This document shows positions 45,539-53,702 of a stretch of DNA of 64,000 nucleotides, in pieces; the stretch's first letter is position 1; every line of letters begins with the position of its first letter. The notes beneath the pieces are model-generated. The model was not told where the DNA came from. It ran no database searches and was given only the letters and a program-made list of their open reading frames with translations. The stretch comes from Achromobacter insuavis. GTDB taxonomy: Bacteria; Pseudomonadota; Gammaproteobacteria; Burkholderiales; Burkholderiaceae_B. The DNA lies in the NCBI RefSeq assembly GCF_902859645.1, contig NZ_CADIJR010000005.1, forward strand, positions 1-64,000, given 5' to 3'. The position numbers and the translations under genes were made by a program.

Positions 45539-46930
45539 GTGGCCGACAACGCGCAATTCCCCTCTTCCGTCTTCAAGGCGTATGACATCCGCGGCACCGT
45601 CCCGGATCTGATCGACGCGCGCTTCGCCCGCTCGCTGGGCGCGGCGCTGGCCGCGGTCGCGCGTGACCAGGGCGTGCAGACGCTGGTGGTGGGCCGCGAC
45701 GGCCGCCTGAGCAGCGAGATGCTGTCGCAGGCGCTGCAGGAAGGCATGCTGGAAGGCGGCGTCGATACCCTGGATATCGGACAGGTTCCCACGCCGCTGG
45801 TGTATTTCGCCACCCACATCATGCAGACCGGCTCCGGCGTGGCCATCACCGGCAGCCACAACCCGCCCAAGTACAACGGCTTCAAGATGATGATGGGCGG
45901 CCGCGCCCTGTATGGCGAGGACGTGCAGGCCCTGGCGCGCCGCATGAACGGCGCCCCGGACGCGCCCGCCGCCCGCACCGGCGTGCGCCGCGAGCTGGAC
46001 CTGGTGGCCGCGTACATCGCGCGGGTCGCCTCGGGCGTGAAGCTCGCCCGCCCCATGAAGATCGCGATCGACTGCGGCAACGGCGTCGCCGGCGCCATCG
46101 CCCCCAAGCTGTTCCGCGCCCTGGGCTGCGAGGTCACCGAACTGTTCTGCGAGGTGGACGGCACCTTTCCCAACCACCACCCGGACCCGGCCGAGCCGAA
46201 GAACCTGCAGGACCTGATCCATTGCCTGGCCACCACCGACTGCGAACTCGGCCTGGCCTTCGACGGCGACGGCGACCGCCTCGGCGTGGTGACCAAGTCC
46301 GGCCAGATCATCTGGCCGGACCGCCAACTGGTGCTGTTCGCGCGCGACGTGCTGGAACGCAATCCCGGCGCCACCATCATCTACGACGTCAAGTGCAGCC
46401 GCCATGTCGGGCTGTCGGTGCAGGCCGCGGGCGGCGAACCCTTGATGTGGAAAACCGGCCACTCGCTGGTCAAGGCCAAGCTGGCCGAAACCGGCGCGCC
46501 GCTGGCCGGCGAGATGAGCGGCCATATTTTCTTCAAGGAACGCTGGTATGGTTTCGACGACGGGCTCTACACCGGCGCCCGCCTGCTGGAAATCGTCTCG
46601 CGCCATGCCGACGCCGGCGCGCCGCTGGAGGCCTTGCCGCAGGACGTATCGACTCCGGAACTGAAACTGGAAATGGAAGAAGGCCAGCCTTTCACGCTGG
46701 TGCAGGCGCTGCAGGAACAGGGCCAGTTCCCCGGCGCGGTGCGCGTGGTCACCATCGACGGCGTGCGCGCCGAGTATCCCGACGGCTTCGGCCTGGCGCG
46801 TCCGTCCAACACCACGCCGGTCGTGGTGCTGCGCTTCGAGGCGCAGACCGCCGAGGCGCTGGCCCGCATCCAGGGTGACTTCCGGCGCGAACTGGCTAAA
46901 CTGGCGCCCGACGCCTCCCTGCCCTTCTAA
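45539..46930 (+). CDS. Phosphomannomutase/phosphoglucomutase
   Basis: A 463-residue alpha-D-phosphohexomutase (AlgC-like) interconverting hexose 6- and 1-phosphates, supplying sugar nucleotides for LPS and exopolysaccharide. Phosphoserine loop TGSHNPP has Ser106; metal loop FDGDGDRLG is 241-249; sugar-binding loop is GEMSGHIFF; the phosphate-binding RPSNTTPVVVLRFE ends domain 4. The GTG start at 45539 is preceded by AAGGA and gives a standard N-terminus. It is followed 12 bases later by pgi, its metabolic neighbour, and feeds the polysaccharide genes downstream. Confidence 0.95.
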   Translation: MADNAQFPSSVFKAYDIRGTVPDLIDARFARSLGAALAAVARDQGVQTLVVGRDGRLSSEMLSQALQEGMLEGGVDTLDIGQVPTPLVYFATHIMQTGSGVAITGSHNPPKYNGFKMMMGGRALYGEDVQALARRMNGAPDAPAARTGVRRELDLVAAYIARVASGVKLARPMKIAIDCGNGVAGAIAPKLFRALGCEVTELFCEVDGTFPNHHPDPAEPKNLQDLIHCLATTDCELGLAFDGDGDRLGVVTKSGQIIWPDRQLVLFARDVLERNPGATIIYDVKCSRHVGLSVQAAGGEPLMWKTGHSLVKAKLAETGAPLAGEMSGHIFFKERWYGFDDGLYTGARLLEIVSRHADAGAPLEALPQDVSTPELKLEMEEGQPFTLVQALQEQGQFPGAVRVVTIDGVRAEYPDGFGLARPSNTTPVVVLRFEAQTAEALARIQGDFRRELAKLAPDASLPF

Positions 46931-46942
46931 AAACAAAAAGAC

Positions 46943-48508
46943 ATGTCCCTGCTCAACAGCCCAGCCTGGAACCGCTTCGCCACCGCCGCACGCAACGCCG
47001 ACCGGCGCGGCGAGCAACTGCGGCTGATCAATGCCCCCGGGCTGCGCCTGGACCTGACCGCGCAGGCGCATTCGCCGGCATTGCAGGAAGCCGCCGTCGC
47101 GCTGCTGGAGCAGCAAGGCTTCGAGGCCGCCCGCGCGCAACTGTTCGACGGCGGCGACGCCAACTGGACGGAACAGCGCCCGGCCTGGCATACCGCGCTG
47201 CGCGCGCCCCAGCCCCCGGCCCAGGTGGCCGCGGCCGTGCTGGCCGAGCGCGAACGCGTGCGCCAGTTCGTGCGCGAGGCCGATGCCGCCAAGCGCTACC
47301 GCTGCGTGCTGCACCTGGGCATCGGCGGCAGCGACTGGGGGCCGCGCCTGGTCAACCGGGCGCTGCGCTACGGCGGCATCCATCGCGAAGTCCACTTCGC
47401 CTCGAACGTCGATTCGCACTCGGTGGCCGATGCCATGGTGCGCCTCGATCCGCACGAGACGCTGGTGATCGTGGCGTCCAAATCGTTCACCACCACCGAA
47501 CCGCTGGCCAATGCCGAGGTCGCTATGAACTGGCTGCGCGATGCCGGCGTGGCGGACCCGATCAAGCAGGTGGTGGCGGTCACCGCCAACGTCGAGGCCG
47601 CGCTCAACCTGGGCATCTCGCCGGACCACATCTTCCAGATCTGGGACTGGGTCGGCGGCCGGTATTCGCTCTGGTCGGCCATCGGCCTGCCGGTCGCGCT
47701 GGCGCTGGGCAACGACACCTTCGACCAGCTGCTGGCCGGCGCCGCCGCCATGGACGAGCACTTCCACCATGCGCCGCTGGCCGAGAACGCGCCGCTGCAA
47801 CTGGCCCTGGCCGGCGTCGTCAACCGTAGCGTGCTGGGGTTCGACTCGCTGGTCATCACGCCGTACGATTCGCGCCTCTTCCACGTGGTGCCCTGGGCGC
47901 AGCAGCTCGAAATGGAATCGCTGGGCAAGGTGGCCACGGCGGACGGCAGCCCGACCGGCGTGCCGACCGGCCCGGCCGTCTGGGGCATGCCGGGCACCGA
48001 CTGCCAGCACACCTTCTTCCAGTGGCTGCACCAGGATGCCGCGGGCGCGCCCGTCGACTTCATCCTGTGCGAGCAGCCCGACCACGCCTATGCGCGTCAC
48101 CATGAACTGCTGATCGCCAATTGCCTGGCCCAGCGCGCCGCCCTGCTGCGCGGCAAATCGTTCGAGGAAGCGCTGGCCGAGACCTCGCAGGTCGAGGCCG
48201 ATCCGGCGCGCGCGCGCCTGCTGGCCCAGCACAAGGTGCATCCGGGCGGCCGGCCGTCCTCGCTGATCGTGCTGCCGCACCTGGAGGCCTACACCCTGGG
48301 CGCGTTGCTGGCGCTGTACGAGCACAAGGTGTTCGCGCAGGGCGTGATCTGGGGCATCAACCCGTTCGACCAGTGGGGCGTGGAATTCGGCAAGGCGCTG
48401 GCCAAGAACATCATCCGCGAACTGGATGCGCCATCTCAGCAGGTCGCGCCGCAGGACCCTTCGACCCGCTTCTGGATCGACGCCATCGCGCGACGCCACC
48501 AGGACTAG
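46943..48508 (+). CDS. pgi: Glucose-6-phosphate isomerase
   Basis: A 521-residue enzyme interconverting glucose 6-phosphate and fructose 6-phosphate. Family motifs are LHLGIGGSDWGPRLV, VIVASKSFTTTEPLANA, the signature region FQIWDWVGGRYSLWSAIGLPVAL, MDEHFHHAPLAENAP and NPFDQWGVEFGKALA with the catalytic-region Lys. Length is at the short end of the family. The Shine-Dalgarno is weak (aaaaag), so translation may depend on coupling to pgm 12 bases upstream. Confidence 0.97.
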   Translation: MSLLNSPAWNRFATAARNADRRGEQLRLINAPGLRLDLTAQAHSPALQEAAVALLEQQGFEAARAQLFDGGDANWTEQRPAWHTALRAPQPPAQVAAAVLAERERVRQFVREADAAKRYRCVLHLGIGGSDWGPRLVNRALRYGGIHREVHFASNVDSHSVADAMVRLDPHETLVIVASKSFTTTEPLANAEVAMNWLRDAGVADPIKQVVAVTANVEAALNLGISPDHIFQIWDWVGGRYSLWSAIGLPVALALGNDTFDQLLAGAAAMDEHFHHAPLAENAPLQLALAGVVNRSVLGFDSLVITPYDSRLFHVVPWAQQLEMESLGKVATADGSPTGVPTGPAVWGMPGTDCQHTFFQWLHQDAAGAPVDFILCEQPDHAYARHHELLIANCLAQRAALLRGKSFEEALAETSQVEADPARARLLAQHKVHPGGRPSSLIVLPHLEAYTLGALLALYEHKVFAQGVIWGINPFDQWGVEFGKALAKNIIRELDAPSQQVAPQDPSTRFWIDAIARRHQD

Positions 48509-48555
48509 GCCCCGGCCAAAGCGGCCGGCCGGCCCGCCCCGGGGCCGCTATGGAC

Positions 48556-48592
48556 AGGACGCCATGACGGGCGAATAATGGCCCGTCGTCCT
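48556..48592 (+). terminator. Bulged hairpin between pgi and ggt
   Basis: gacgggc (48566-48572) pairs with gcccgtc (48581-48587), and aggac (48556-48560) with gtcct (48588-48592), leaving a 5-base bulge. A shorter GC-rich ccggcc/ggccgg dyad precedes it at 48512-48528. There is no T tract; it could be a terminator or a structured ggt leader, ending 14 bases before the start codon. Confidence 0.35.
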
Positions 48593-48606
48593 TCCCGGAG
48601 CGCCCC

Positions 48607-50292
48607 ATGCCTACGCTAGCCCGCAGCCCCGCACGGTTCCTGGCCGCCCTCGCCTTGTGCGCGGCCGCCTCCGCCCAGGCCCAGACACAGCCCCAGGCCC
48701 CGGCCGGCATGGTCGCCGCCGCCAATCCGCTGGCCGCGGCGGCCGGACTCGATGCCCTCAAGCGCGGCGGCAGCGTGGTCGACGCCGCCATCGCCGTGCA
48801 GATGGTGCTGACCGTGGTGGAACCGCAATCGTCCGGCCTGGGCGGCGGCTCGTTGATGCTGGTGTGGGACCAGGGCAGCGCCACGCTGTCGGCCCTGGAC
48901 GGCCTGGCCGCGGCGCCGGCGCGCGCCACCGCCAGCCTGCGCACCGACGTCAACGGCGAAACCCTGCCGCTCAAGGATGTGGCGCGCTACGGCCGTCCGG
49001 TCGGCGTGCCCGGCACCGTGCGCGTCATGGCGCTGGCGCACCAGCGCTACGGCAAGCTGCCATGGGCCAGCCTGTTCCAGGCCGGCATCCGCAGCGCCGA
49101 AGACGGCTTCCCGATGTCGCCCTATCTGCACGACAGCCTGCAGCGGCTGCCGCAGCTGGCCGAGAATCCGGCGATCCGCAAGGTCTTCTACGACACGCAG
49201 GGCCAGGTGCTGCCGGTCGGCGCCACCGTCCGCAATCCGCTGCTGGCCGACGCCCTGCGCAAGGTCGCGGCCGATCCCGACGCCATCAACCACGGCGCGC
49301 TGACCGCCGACGTCCTCGCCGCGGTGGGCGCGGGCAAGTACCCCAGCCTGATCCAGGCGCAGGACCTGGCCGCCTATCGCCCGGCCGAACGCACGCCGAT
49401 CTGCGGCCCCTTCCTGTCATGGAAGGTCTGCACCTTCCCGCCCCCCAGCTTCGGCGGCGTGTCCGTGCTGCAGCAGCTGGGCATGCTGGCCGCGCGCCGC
49501 ATCGATACGCTGGCGCCCGGCTCGGCCGCGGCCGACCACCTGCTGATCGACACCGCCCGCATCGCCCGCGCCGACCGGCTGGCCTATATCGGCGATCCGG
49601 ACCAGGTCAAGGCGCCGGTGCGCCAGTTGATCGCGCCCGACTACACGCGCGAACGCGCCGCGCTGCTGTCCGCCAGGGCAGTGACGCATCCGCGTCCCGG
49701 CGTGTTCGCGGGCGTGCCGGCGCCGGCCGGCGCCGAGGCGCCCGGTACCACCGAGACCAGCCAGGTCGCCATCGTCGACGCGCAGGGCAACGCCCTGTCG
49801 ATGACCACCACCATCAACCTGAACTTCGGCTCGTGGCTGATGCCGCACGGCTTCTTCCTGAACAACGCGCTGACCAATTTCTCGTCGGCGCATGGCAAGG
49901 GCGCGCCCAATGCCATGGCGCCCAACAAGCGGCCGGTCACCTCGATGGCGCCCACCATGGTGTTCGACCGCGACGGCAAGCTGGCGCTGGTCACCGGCTC
50001 GGCGGGCGGCGGCTACATCGTCGACTACATCGCCCAGGCCGTGGTCGGCACGCTGGCATGGGGCCTGCGCCCGGCCGATGCGCTGGCGCTGCCGCACGTG
50101 GCGGGCAACACCGGCCGCAGCCAGGTCGAGAAGGGCCGCGTCCCGGCGGACGCCAGCGCGTCGCTGGCCGCGCGGGGCCACAAGATCGAACAGGTGGAAA
50201 TGAAAAGCGGCGCCGCCGCGATCCGCGTGACGCCGCAAGGGCTGGATGGCGCCGCCGATCCCCGCCGCGACGGCGCCGCGCTGGGCCACTGA
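48607..50292 (+). CDS. ggt: Gamma-glutamyltransferase
   Basis: A 561-residue periplasmic N-terminal-nucleophile hydrolase acting on glutathione and gamma-glutamyl compounds. A signal peptide ends near ASAQA (residue 25); the N-terminal region has ANPLAAAAGLDALKRGGSVVDAAIA and SSGLGGGSLMLVW. Autocleavage should occur before Thr384 in ETSQVAIVD, the conserved nucleophile; the second Thr of the usual TTH is Ser. GSAGGGYIVDY supplies the oxyanion glycines. It converges with the polysaccharide operon with only seven bases between stop codons. Confidence 0.93.
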   Translation: MPTLARSPARFLAALALCAAASAQAQTQPQAPAGMVAAANPLAAAAGLDALKRGGSVVDAAIAVQMVLTVVEPQSSGLGGGSLMLVWDQGSATLSALDGLAAAPARATASLRTDVNGETLPLKDVARYGRPVGVPGTVRVMALAHQRYGKLPWASLFQAGIRSAEDGFPMSPYLHDSLQRLPQLAENPAIRKVFYDTQGQVLPVGATVRNPLLADALRKVAADPDAINHGALTADVLAAVGAGKYPSLIQAQDLAAYRPAERTPICGPFLSWKVCTFPPPSFGGVSVLQQLGMLAARRIDTLAPGSAAADHLLIDTARIARADRLAYIGDPDQVKAPVRQLIAPDYTRERAALLSARAVTHPRPGVFAGVPAPAGAEAPGTTETSQVAIVDAQGNALSMTTTINLNFGSWLMPHGFFLNNALTNFSSAHGKGAPNAMAPNKRPVTSMAPTMVFDRDGKLALVTGSAGGGYIVDYIAQAVVGTLAWGLRPADALALPHVAGNTGRSQVEKGRVPADASASLAARGHKIEQVEMKSGAAAIRVTPQGLDGAADPRRDGAALGH

Positions 50293-50299
50293 GGCCGAC

Positions 50300-51433
50300 T
50301 CAGGCGCTCAGCGTGTCGTACAGCTCGACGTGGATGCGGGCCACCCGCTCGATGTTGAATTCGCGCTCGGCCAAAGCGCGGCCGGCCGTTCCCATCGCCT
50401 GGCGCAGCGTCGCGTCGCCCGCCAGCCGGGCGATGGCGTCGGCCAGAGCCTGCGGGTCGCGCACCGGCACCAGCAGGCCGGTCTTGTCCGGATCGATGGC
50501 ATCGCGGCAGCCCGGCACATCGGTCGTCACCACCGCGCGGCCGCAGGCGGCGGCCTCGATCAGCGACTTGGGCAGGCCCTCTCGATAGGACGGCAGCACG
50601 GCGATGTGCGAGGCCGCGTACAGTTGCGGCACGTCCGAGCGCTCGCCCAGCGCCTCCACGCAGCCTTCGCGTTGCCAGGCCTCGACCTCGGCCGGCGTGG
50701 CCGACGTCGGATTGCCTGCATCCACGCCGCCCACCAGCCGCATCGTCACGGGCACGCCGCGCGCGCGCAGCAGGCGCGCCGCCTCGACGAATTCCCACAC
50801 GCCCTTGTCGCGCAGCAGGCGCGCCACCATGGTGGCCACCACCGGCGGCGCGGCCGGCTCGGGCAACGCCTGGCACAGGTCCAGATCGACGCCGGCGCCG
50901 CGGATCAGCACCACCTGCTCATCACGCACGGCGCCCAGCGATTTGAGCAGATCGCGATCGCTGGCGTTCTGGAAGATCACCCGGCTGTTGGGATGACCCA
51001 GCGCCAGGCGATACAGGCGCGCCACCACCGAGCGCACCAGGCGCATCTTCAGGGAATTGGACAGGAACACGAAGCCCAGCCCGGAAATCGCCGCCACCAT
51101 GCCCGGCACGCGCGCCAGGCGCGCGGCGATGCCGCCGTACAGCACGGGCTTGATGGTCACCAGGTGCACCACCCGCGGCCGCAGCCGCCGGAACAGGCGC
51201 AGCAGCGCCAGCAGCGTGCCCAGTTCCTGCAGCGGATGCTTGCCGCTGCGCGTCATCGGAATGACGTGATGGGTCATGCCCAGCGCGACGATGTCGGCGA
51301 CGGCGGGGCCGTCCATCGTGGCCACGTGCACGTCGTAGCCGGCGCGCTGCGCGGCCTGCGCCACCGGCAGCCGGTGCGACATGAAGAAGGCCGGGTTGTT
51401 GACCACGAACAGCAGACGACGGGCGGCGCTCAT
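50300..51433 (-). CDS. GT4 glycosyltransferase (last gene of polysaccharide operon)
   Basis: A 377-residue retaining glycosyltransferase with two Rossmann domains. The N-terminus LLFVVNNPAFFMSHRLPVAQAA is typical of the WbpT/PglA-like group (NxxxFFxSHRLPxA); the C-terminal EX7E is EGLPKSLIE within SYREGLPKSLIEAAACGRAVV. It starts at the ATG at 51433, overlapping the previous gene by ATGA. It should add one sugar to an undecaprenyl-linked repeat unit on the cytosolic face. Confidence 0.92.
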   Translation of the reverse strand: MSAARRLLFVVNNPAFFMSHRLPVAQAAQRAGYDVHVATMDGPAVADIVALGMTHHVIPMTRSGKHPLQELGTLLALLRLFRRLRPRVVHLVTIKPVLYGGIAARLARVPGMVAAISGLGFVFLSNSLKMRLVRSVVARLYRLALGHPNSRVIFQNASDRDLLKSLGAVRDEQVVLIRGAGVDLDLCQALPEPAAPPVVATMVARLLRDKGVWEFVEAARLLRARGVPVTMRLVGGVDAGNPTSATPAEVEAWQREGCVEALGERSDVPQLYAASHIAVLPSYREGLPKSLIEAAACGRAVVTTDVPGCRDAIDPDKTGLLVPVRDPQALADAIARLAGDATLRQAMGTAGRALAEREFNIERVARIHVELYDTLSA

Positions 51434-52587
51434 GCCGATGCTCCGGACAGACGGCGCCACACCGCGGCGTAGCTCTGCACCATGCGCGCCAGGTCGAAAT
51501 TCTCCAGCACCCGCGCCCGTCCGGCCTCGCCGGCGCGACTTCGGCCGCGCAATGCCACCTCGCGCAGCGCGCTCTCGATGCCGCGCGCCAGCGCCTCGGG
51601 CTGCTCGGGCGGCACCACCACGCCGGTGTCGCCGATGATGTAGGCGGCATCGCCCACGTCCGTCGCCACGCAATAGGCGCCGCAGGCCATGGCCTCGGCC
51701 ACCACGTTGGGGAAGCCTTCGGCGCAACTGGACAGCACGTGCAGGTCCAGCCCGTTCATCACCGCGGGCACGTCGTCGCTGGGGCCGGCCAGCACCAGCC
51801 GTTCGCGCAGGTCGAGCTTGTCGACCAGCGCCATCAATTCAGGGTTGTCCGCGGTCATGCCGCGTCCCACCAGCACGCAGCGCAGGCCGCCGTCGCGGCC
51901 GTCGCGCACCAGCGCCGCCACCGCGCGCAACAGGTTGGCATGATCCTTCAACGGATCCCAGCGCGCCACGCAGCCGATCACCGGCACGTCGCCGGCCAGG
52001 CCCCATTGGCCACGCACCCGTTCCCGCGCGGCCGTGTCGGGCGCATAGCGCGACAGGTCGTAGCCGTTGGCGATCACCACCATGCGATCGCGGCGGTAGC
52101 CCTTGGCGGCATGCCGTTCGGCCGCGTCCTGCGCGGCGCAGACGATGGCGCCGGGCAGCACGCCCGACAGCAGCGCGCAGGCGCGCAGCACCATGCGGGC
52201 CGACCGGCTGCTGCGCTCAAGGTGCGCACCGGAATTGCGGATGCCCCAGGCGATGGCGCGCACACCGGCCAGGCGCGCCGCCAGGCCGCCGATCAGATCG
52301 GCGTGATACATCCAGGTCTGCACGGCGTCGGGCCGCGCCGCGGCGATCAGGCGGCGCAGGGCCATGAAGCCGCCCAGCGTGATGCGGCCGCGCGGCATGT
52401 CCAGCGTATGCACCGTCACGCCGGCGGCGCGCAGCCGCTCGCCGTAGACGCCTTCGTCGGTCAGCGATACGACAATATGCTCGACGGCCTGCCCCGGATA
52501 GGTGGACAGGCGCCACAGCACGGATTCCGCGCCGCCCTGCCCCAGGCCGGCGATCACATGCACCACGCGCAAGGTCGCCGCGCTCAT
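51430..52587 (-). CDS. GT4 glycosyltransferase
   Basis: A 385-residue glycosyltransferase. The N-terminal GLGQGGAESVLWRLS glycine loop is the GT4-type 'GGxE' donor-proximal loop; VQTWMYHADLIGGLAARLAG and WGIRNSG resemble WbpU-like proteins; EX7E is EGFPNVVAE. The ATG at 52587 overlaps the stop of the preceding gene by ATGA, and its own stop overlaps the next start, so it is coupled on both sides. Confidence 0.92.
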   Translation of the reverse strand: MSAATLRVVHVIAGLGQGGAESVLWRLSTYPGQAVEHIVVSLTDEGVYGERLRAAGVTVHTLDMPRGRITLGGFMALRRLIAAARPDAVQTWMYHADLIGGLAARLAGVRAIAWGIRNSGAHLERSSRSARMVLRACALLSGVLPGAIVCAAQDAAERHAAKGYRRDRMVVIANGYDLSRYAPDTAARERVRGQWGLAGDVPVIGCVARWDPLKDHANLLRAVAALVRDGRDGGLRCVLVGRGMTADNPELMALVDKLDLRERLVLAGPSDDVPAVMNGLDLHVLSSCAEGFPNVVAEAMACGAYCVATDVGDAAYIIGDTGVVVPPEQPEALARGIESALREVALRGRSRAGEAGRARVLENFDLARMVQSYAAVWRRLSGASA

Positions 52588-53699
52588 CGGCCTTCCCTCA
52601 CGGCTTCGAACAATTCGTCCCATTCCATCAGCACGCTGGCCAGGGCATAGCGCTGGCGCACCGCCGCGGCGCCGCGTTGGCCGAGTTGCCGACGCAACGC
52701 CGCATCGCCGAGCAAGCGACGCAGCGACTCGCGCAGCGCGTCGCGATCGCCCGCGGGCGCCAGCAGCGCATCCTGGCCGTCGCGCGTCATTTCACGCGGC
52801 CCGCTGGGGCAATCGAACGCGGCGCAGGGCAGGCCCAGCGCCATCGCTTCCAGCAGCACGTTGGGAAAGCCCTCGACCAGCGAACTGAGCACGAAGGCCT
52901 GGCCTTGCGCCAATTCATCCCACGGCGCTTCGGTGCGGCCCGGCAGGCTGATGCGCGCCTGCAGGCCCAGGCGCGCGACCTGTTCCTCCAGCGCGCCACG
53001 TTCGGGGCCTTCGCCCCAGATGCGCAGGTTCCAGTCGGGAAAGTCCGGCGCCAGCTGCGCGAAGACGTCGATCAGCAGATCGAATTGCTTGTCGGTCACC
53101 AGGCGCCCCATCGCCAGCAGCGTGCGCGGCGCGCCGTCGTCATGCTGCGGCACCAGCGGCGCGTCCAGCAGCGGCGCCGGCAGGGGATTGGGAATCACGG
53201 CCAGGCGCTTGATGCCCGGCACCTGGCGCGAGAACGGGCCGGCCGTGTCGGCCGCCTGCACCGTCACCATGTCGGCGCGCGGATACAGCAGGCGGCGCAG
53301 CCGGCGCCAGACCGTGCCGGTGGTGGTCTCGGCGACCGGGTTGGTGCGCTCGCAGACGATCAGCGGCACGCGCAGGCCGCGGGTGGCCAGGATGGCGGCC
53401 ACGTTGACGTTGGTCAGGAACGACACCACCACGTCCGGCGCCGTGTCGCGGATGTGGCGGCGCAGCGTCAGCAGGCGCTTGAACGCGGCCATCGGCCCCG
53501 ACACGCGGGTGCCCGCCAGGTCCGCCAGCCAGTCCAGCTTGACCTTGTCCGACAGCGGGTAGAAGCAGGTGCCCTTGGACGAATAGGTCGGCGTCAGGGT
53601 GACGTCGTCACCGCGTTCAGCCCACGCGTTGACCAGCGTGGCGGCCACGCGCTCGGCGCCGCCGGCGTGCATGGAACTGACCAGCATCAGTATTTTCAT
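52584..53699 (-). CDS. GT4 glycosyltransferase (AmsD-like), paralogue of the 55679 gene
   Basis: A 371-residue glycosyltransferase beginning MKILMLVSSMHAGGAERVAA. It has VIPNPLPAPL, LLAMGRLVTDKQFDLLIDVFAQLAPDFPDW and EX7E EGFPNVLLE followed by AFDCPSGPREM. The pattern matches AmsD/PglH-like GT4 enzymes. It closely resembles the gene on the other side of asnB. It starts three bases after the asnB stop codon. Confidence 0.92.
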   Translation of the reverse strand: MKILMLVSSMHAGGAERVAATLVNAWAERGDDVTLTPTYSSKGTCFYPLSDKVKLDWLADLAGTRVSGPMAAFKRLLTLRRHIRDTAPDVVVSFLTNVNVAAILATRGLRVPLIVCERTNPVAETTTGTVWRRLRRLLYPRADMVTVQAADTAGPFSRQVPGIKRLAVIPNPLPAPLLDAPLVPQHDDGAPRTLLAMGRLVTDKQFDLLIDVFAQLAPDFPDWNLRIWGEGPERGALEEQVARLGLQARISLPGRTEAPWDELAQGQAFVLSSLVEGFPNVLLEAMALGLPCAAFDCPSGPREMTRDGQDALLAPAGDRDALRESLRRLLGDAALRRQLGQRGAAAVRQRYALASVLMEWDELFEAVREGR

Positions 53700-53702
53700 T
53701 CG

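Noticed and set aside
44603-48499. A 1298-codon open frame on minus, antisense to pgm and pgi and in frame with the biotin-carboxylase-like gene
   Set aside because: It mirrors two clearly real plus-strand genes and reads as His/Gln/Gly/Arg-rich low-complexity protein, the usual result of high-GC third positions. Only the last 209 residues outside pgm look like a protein.
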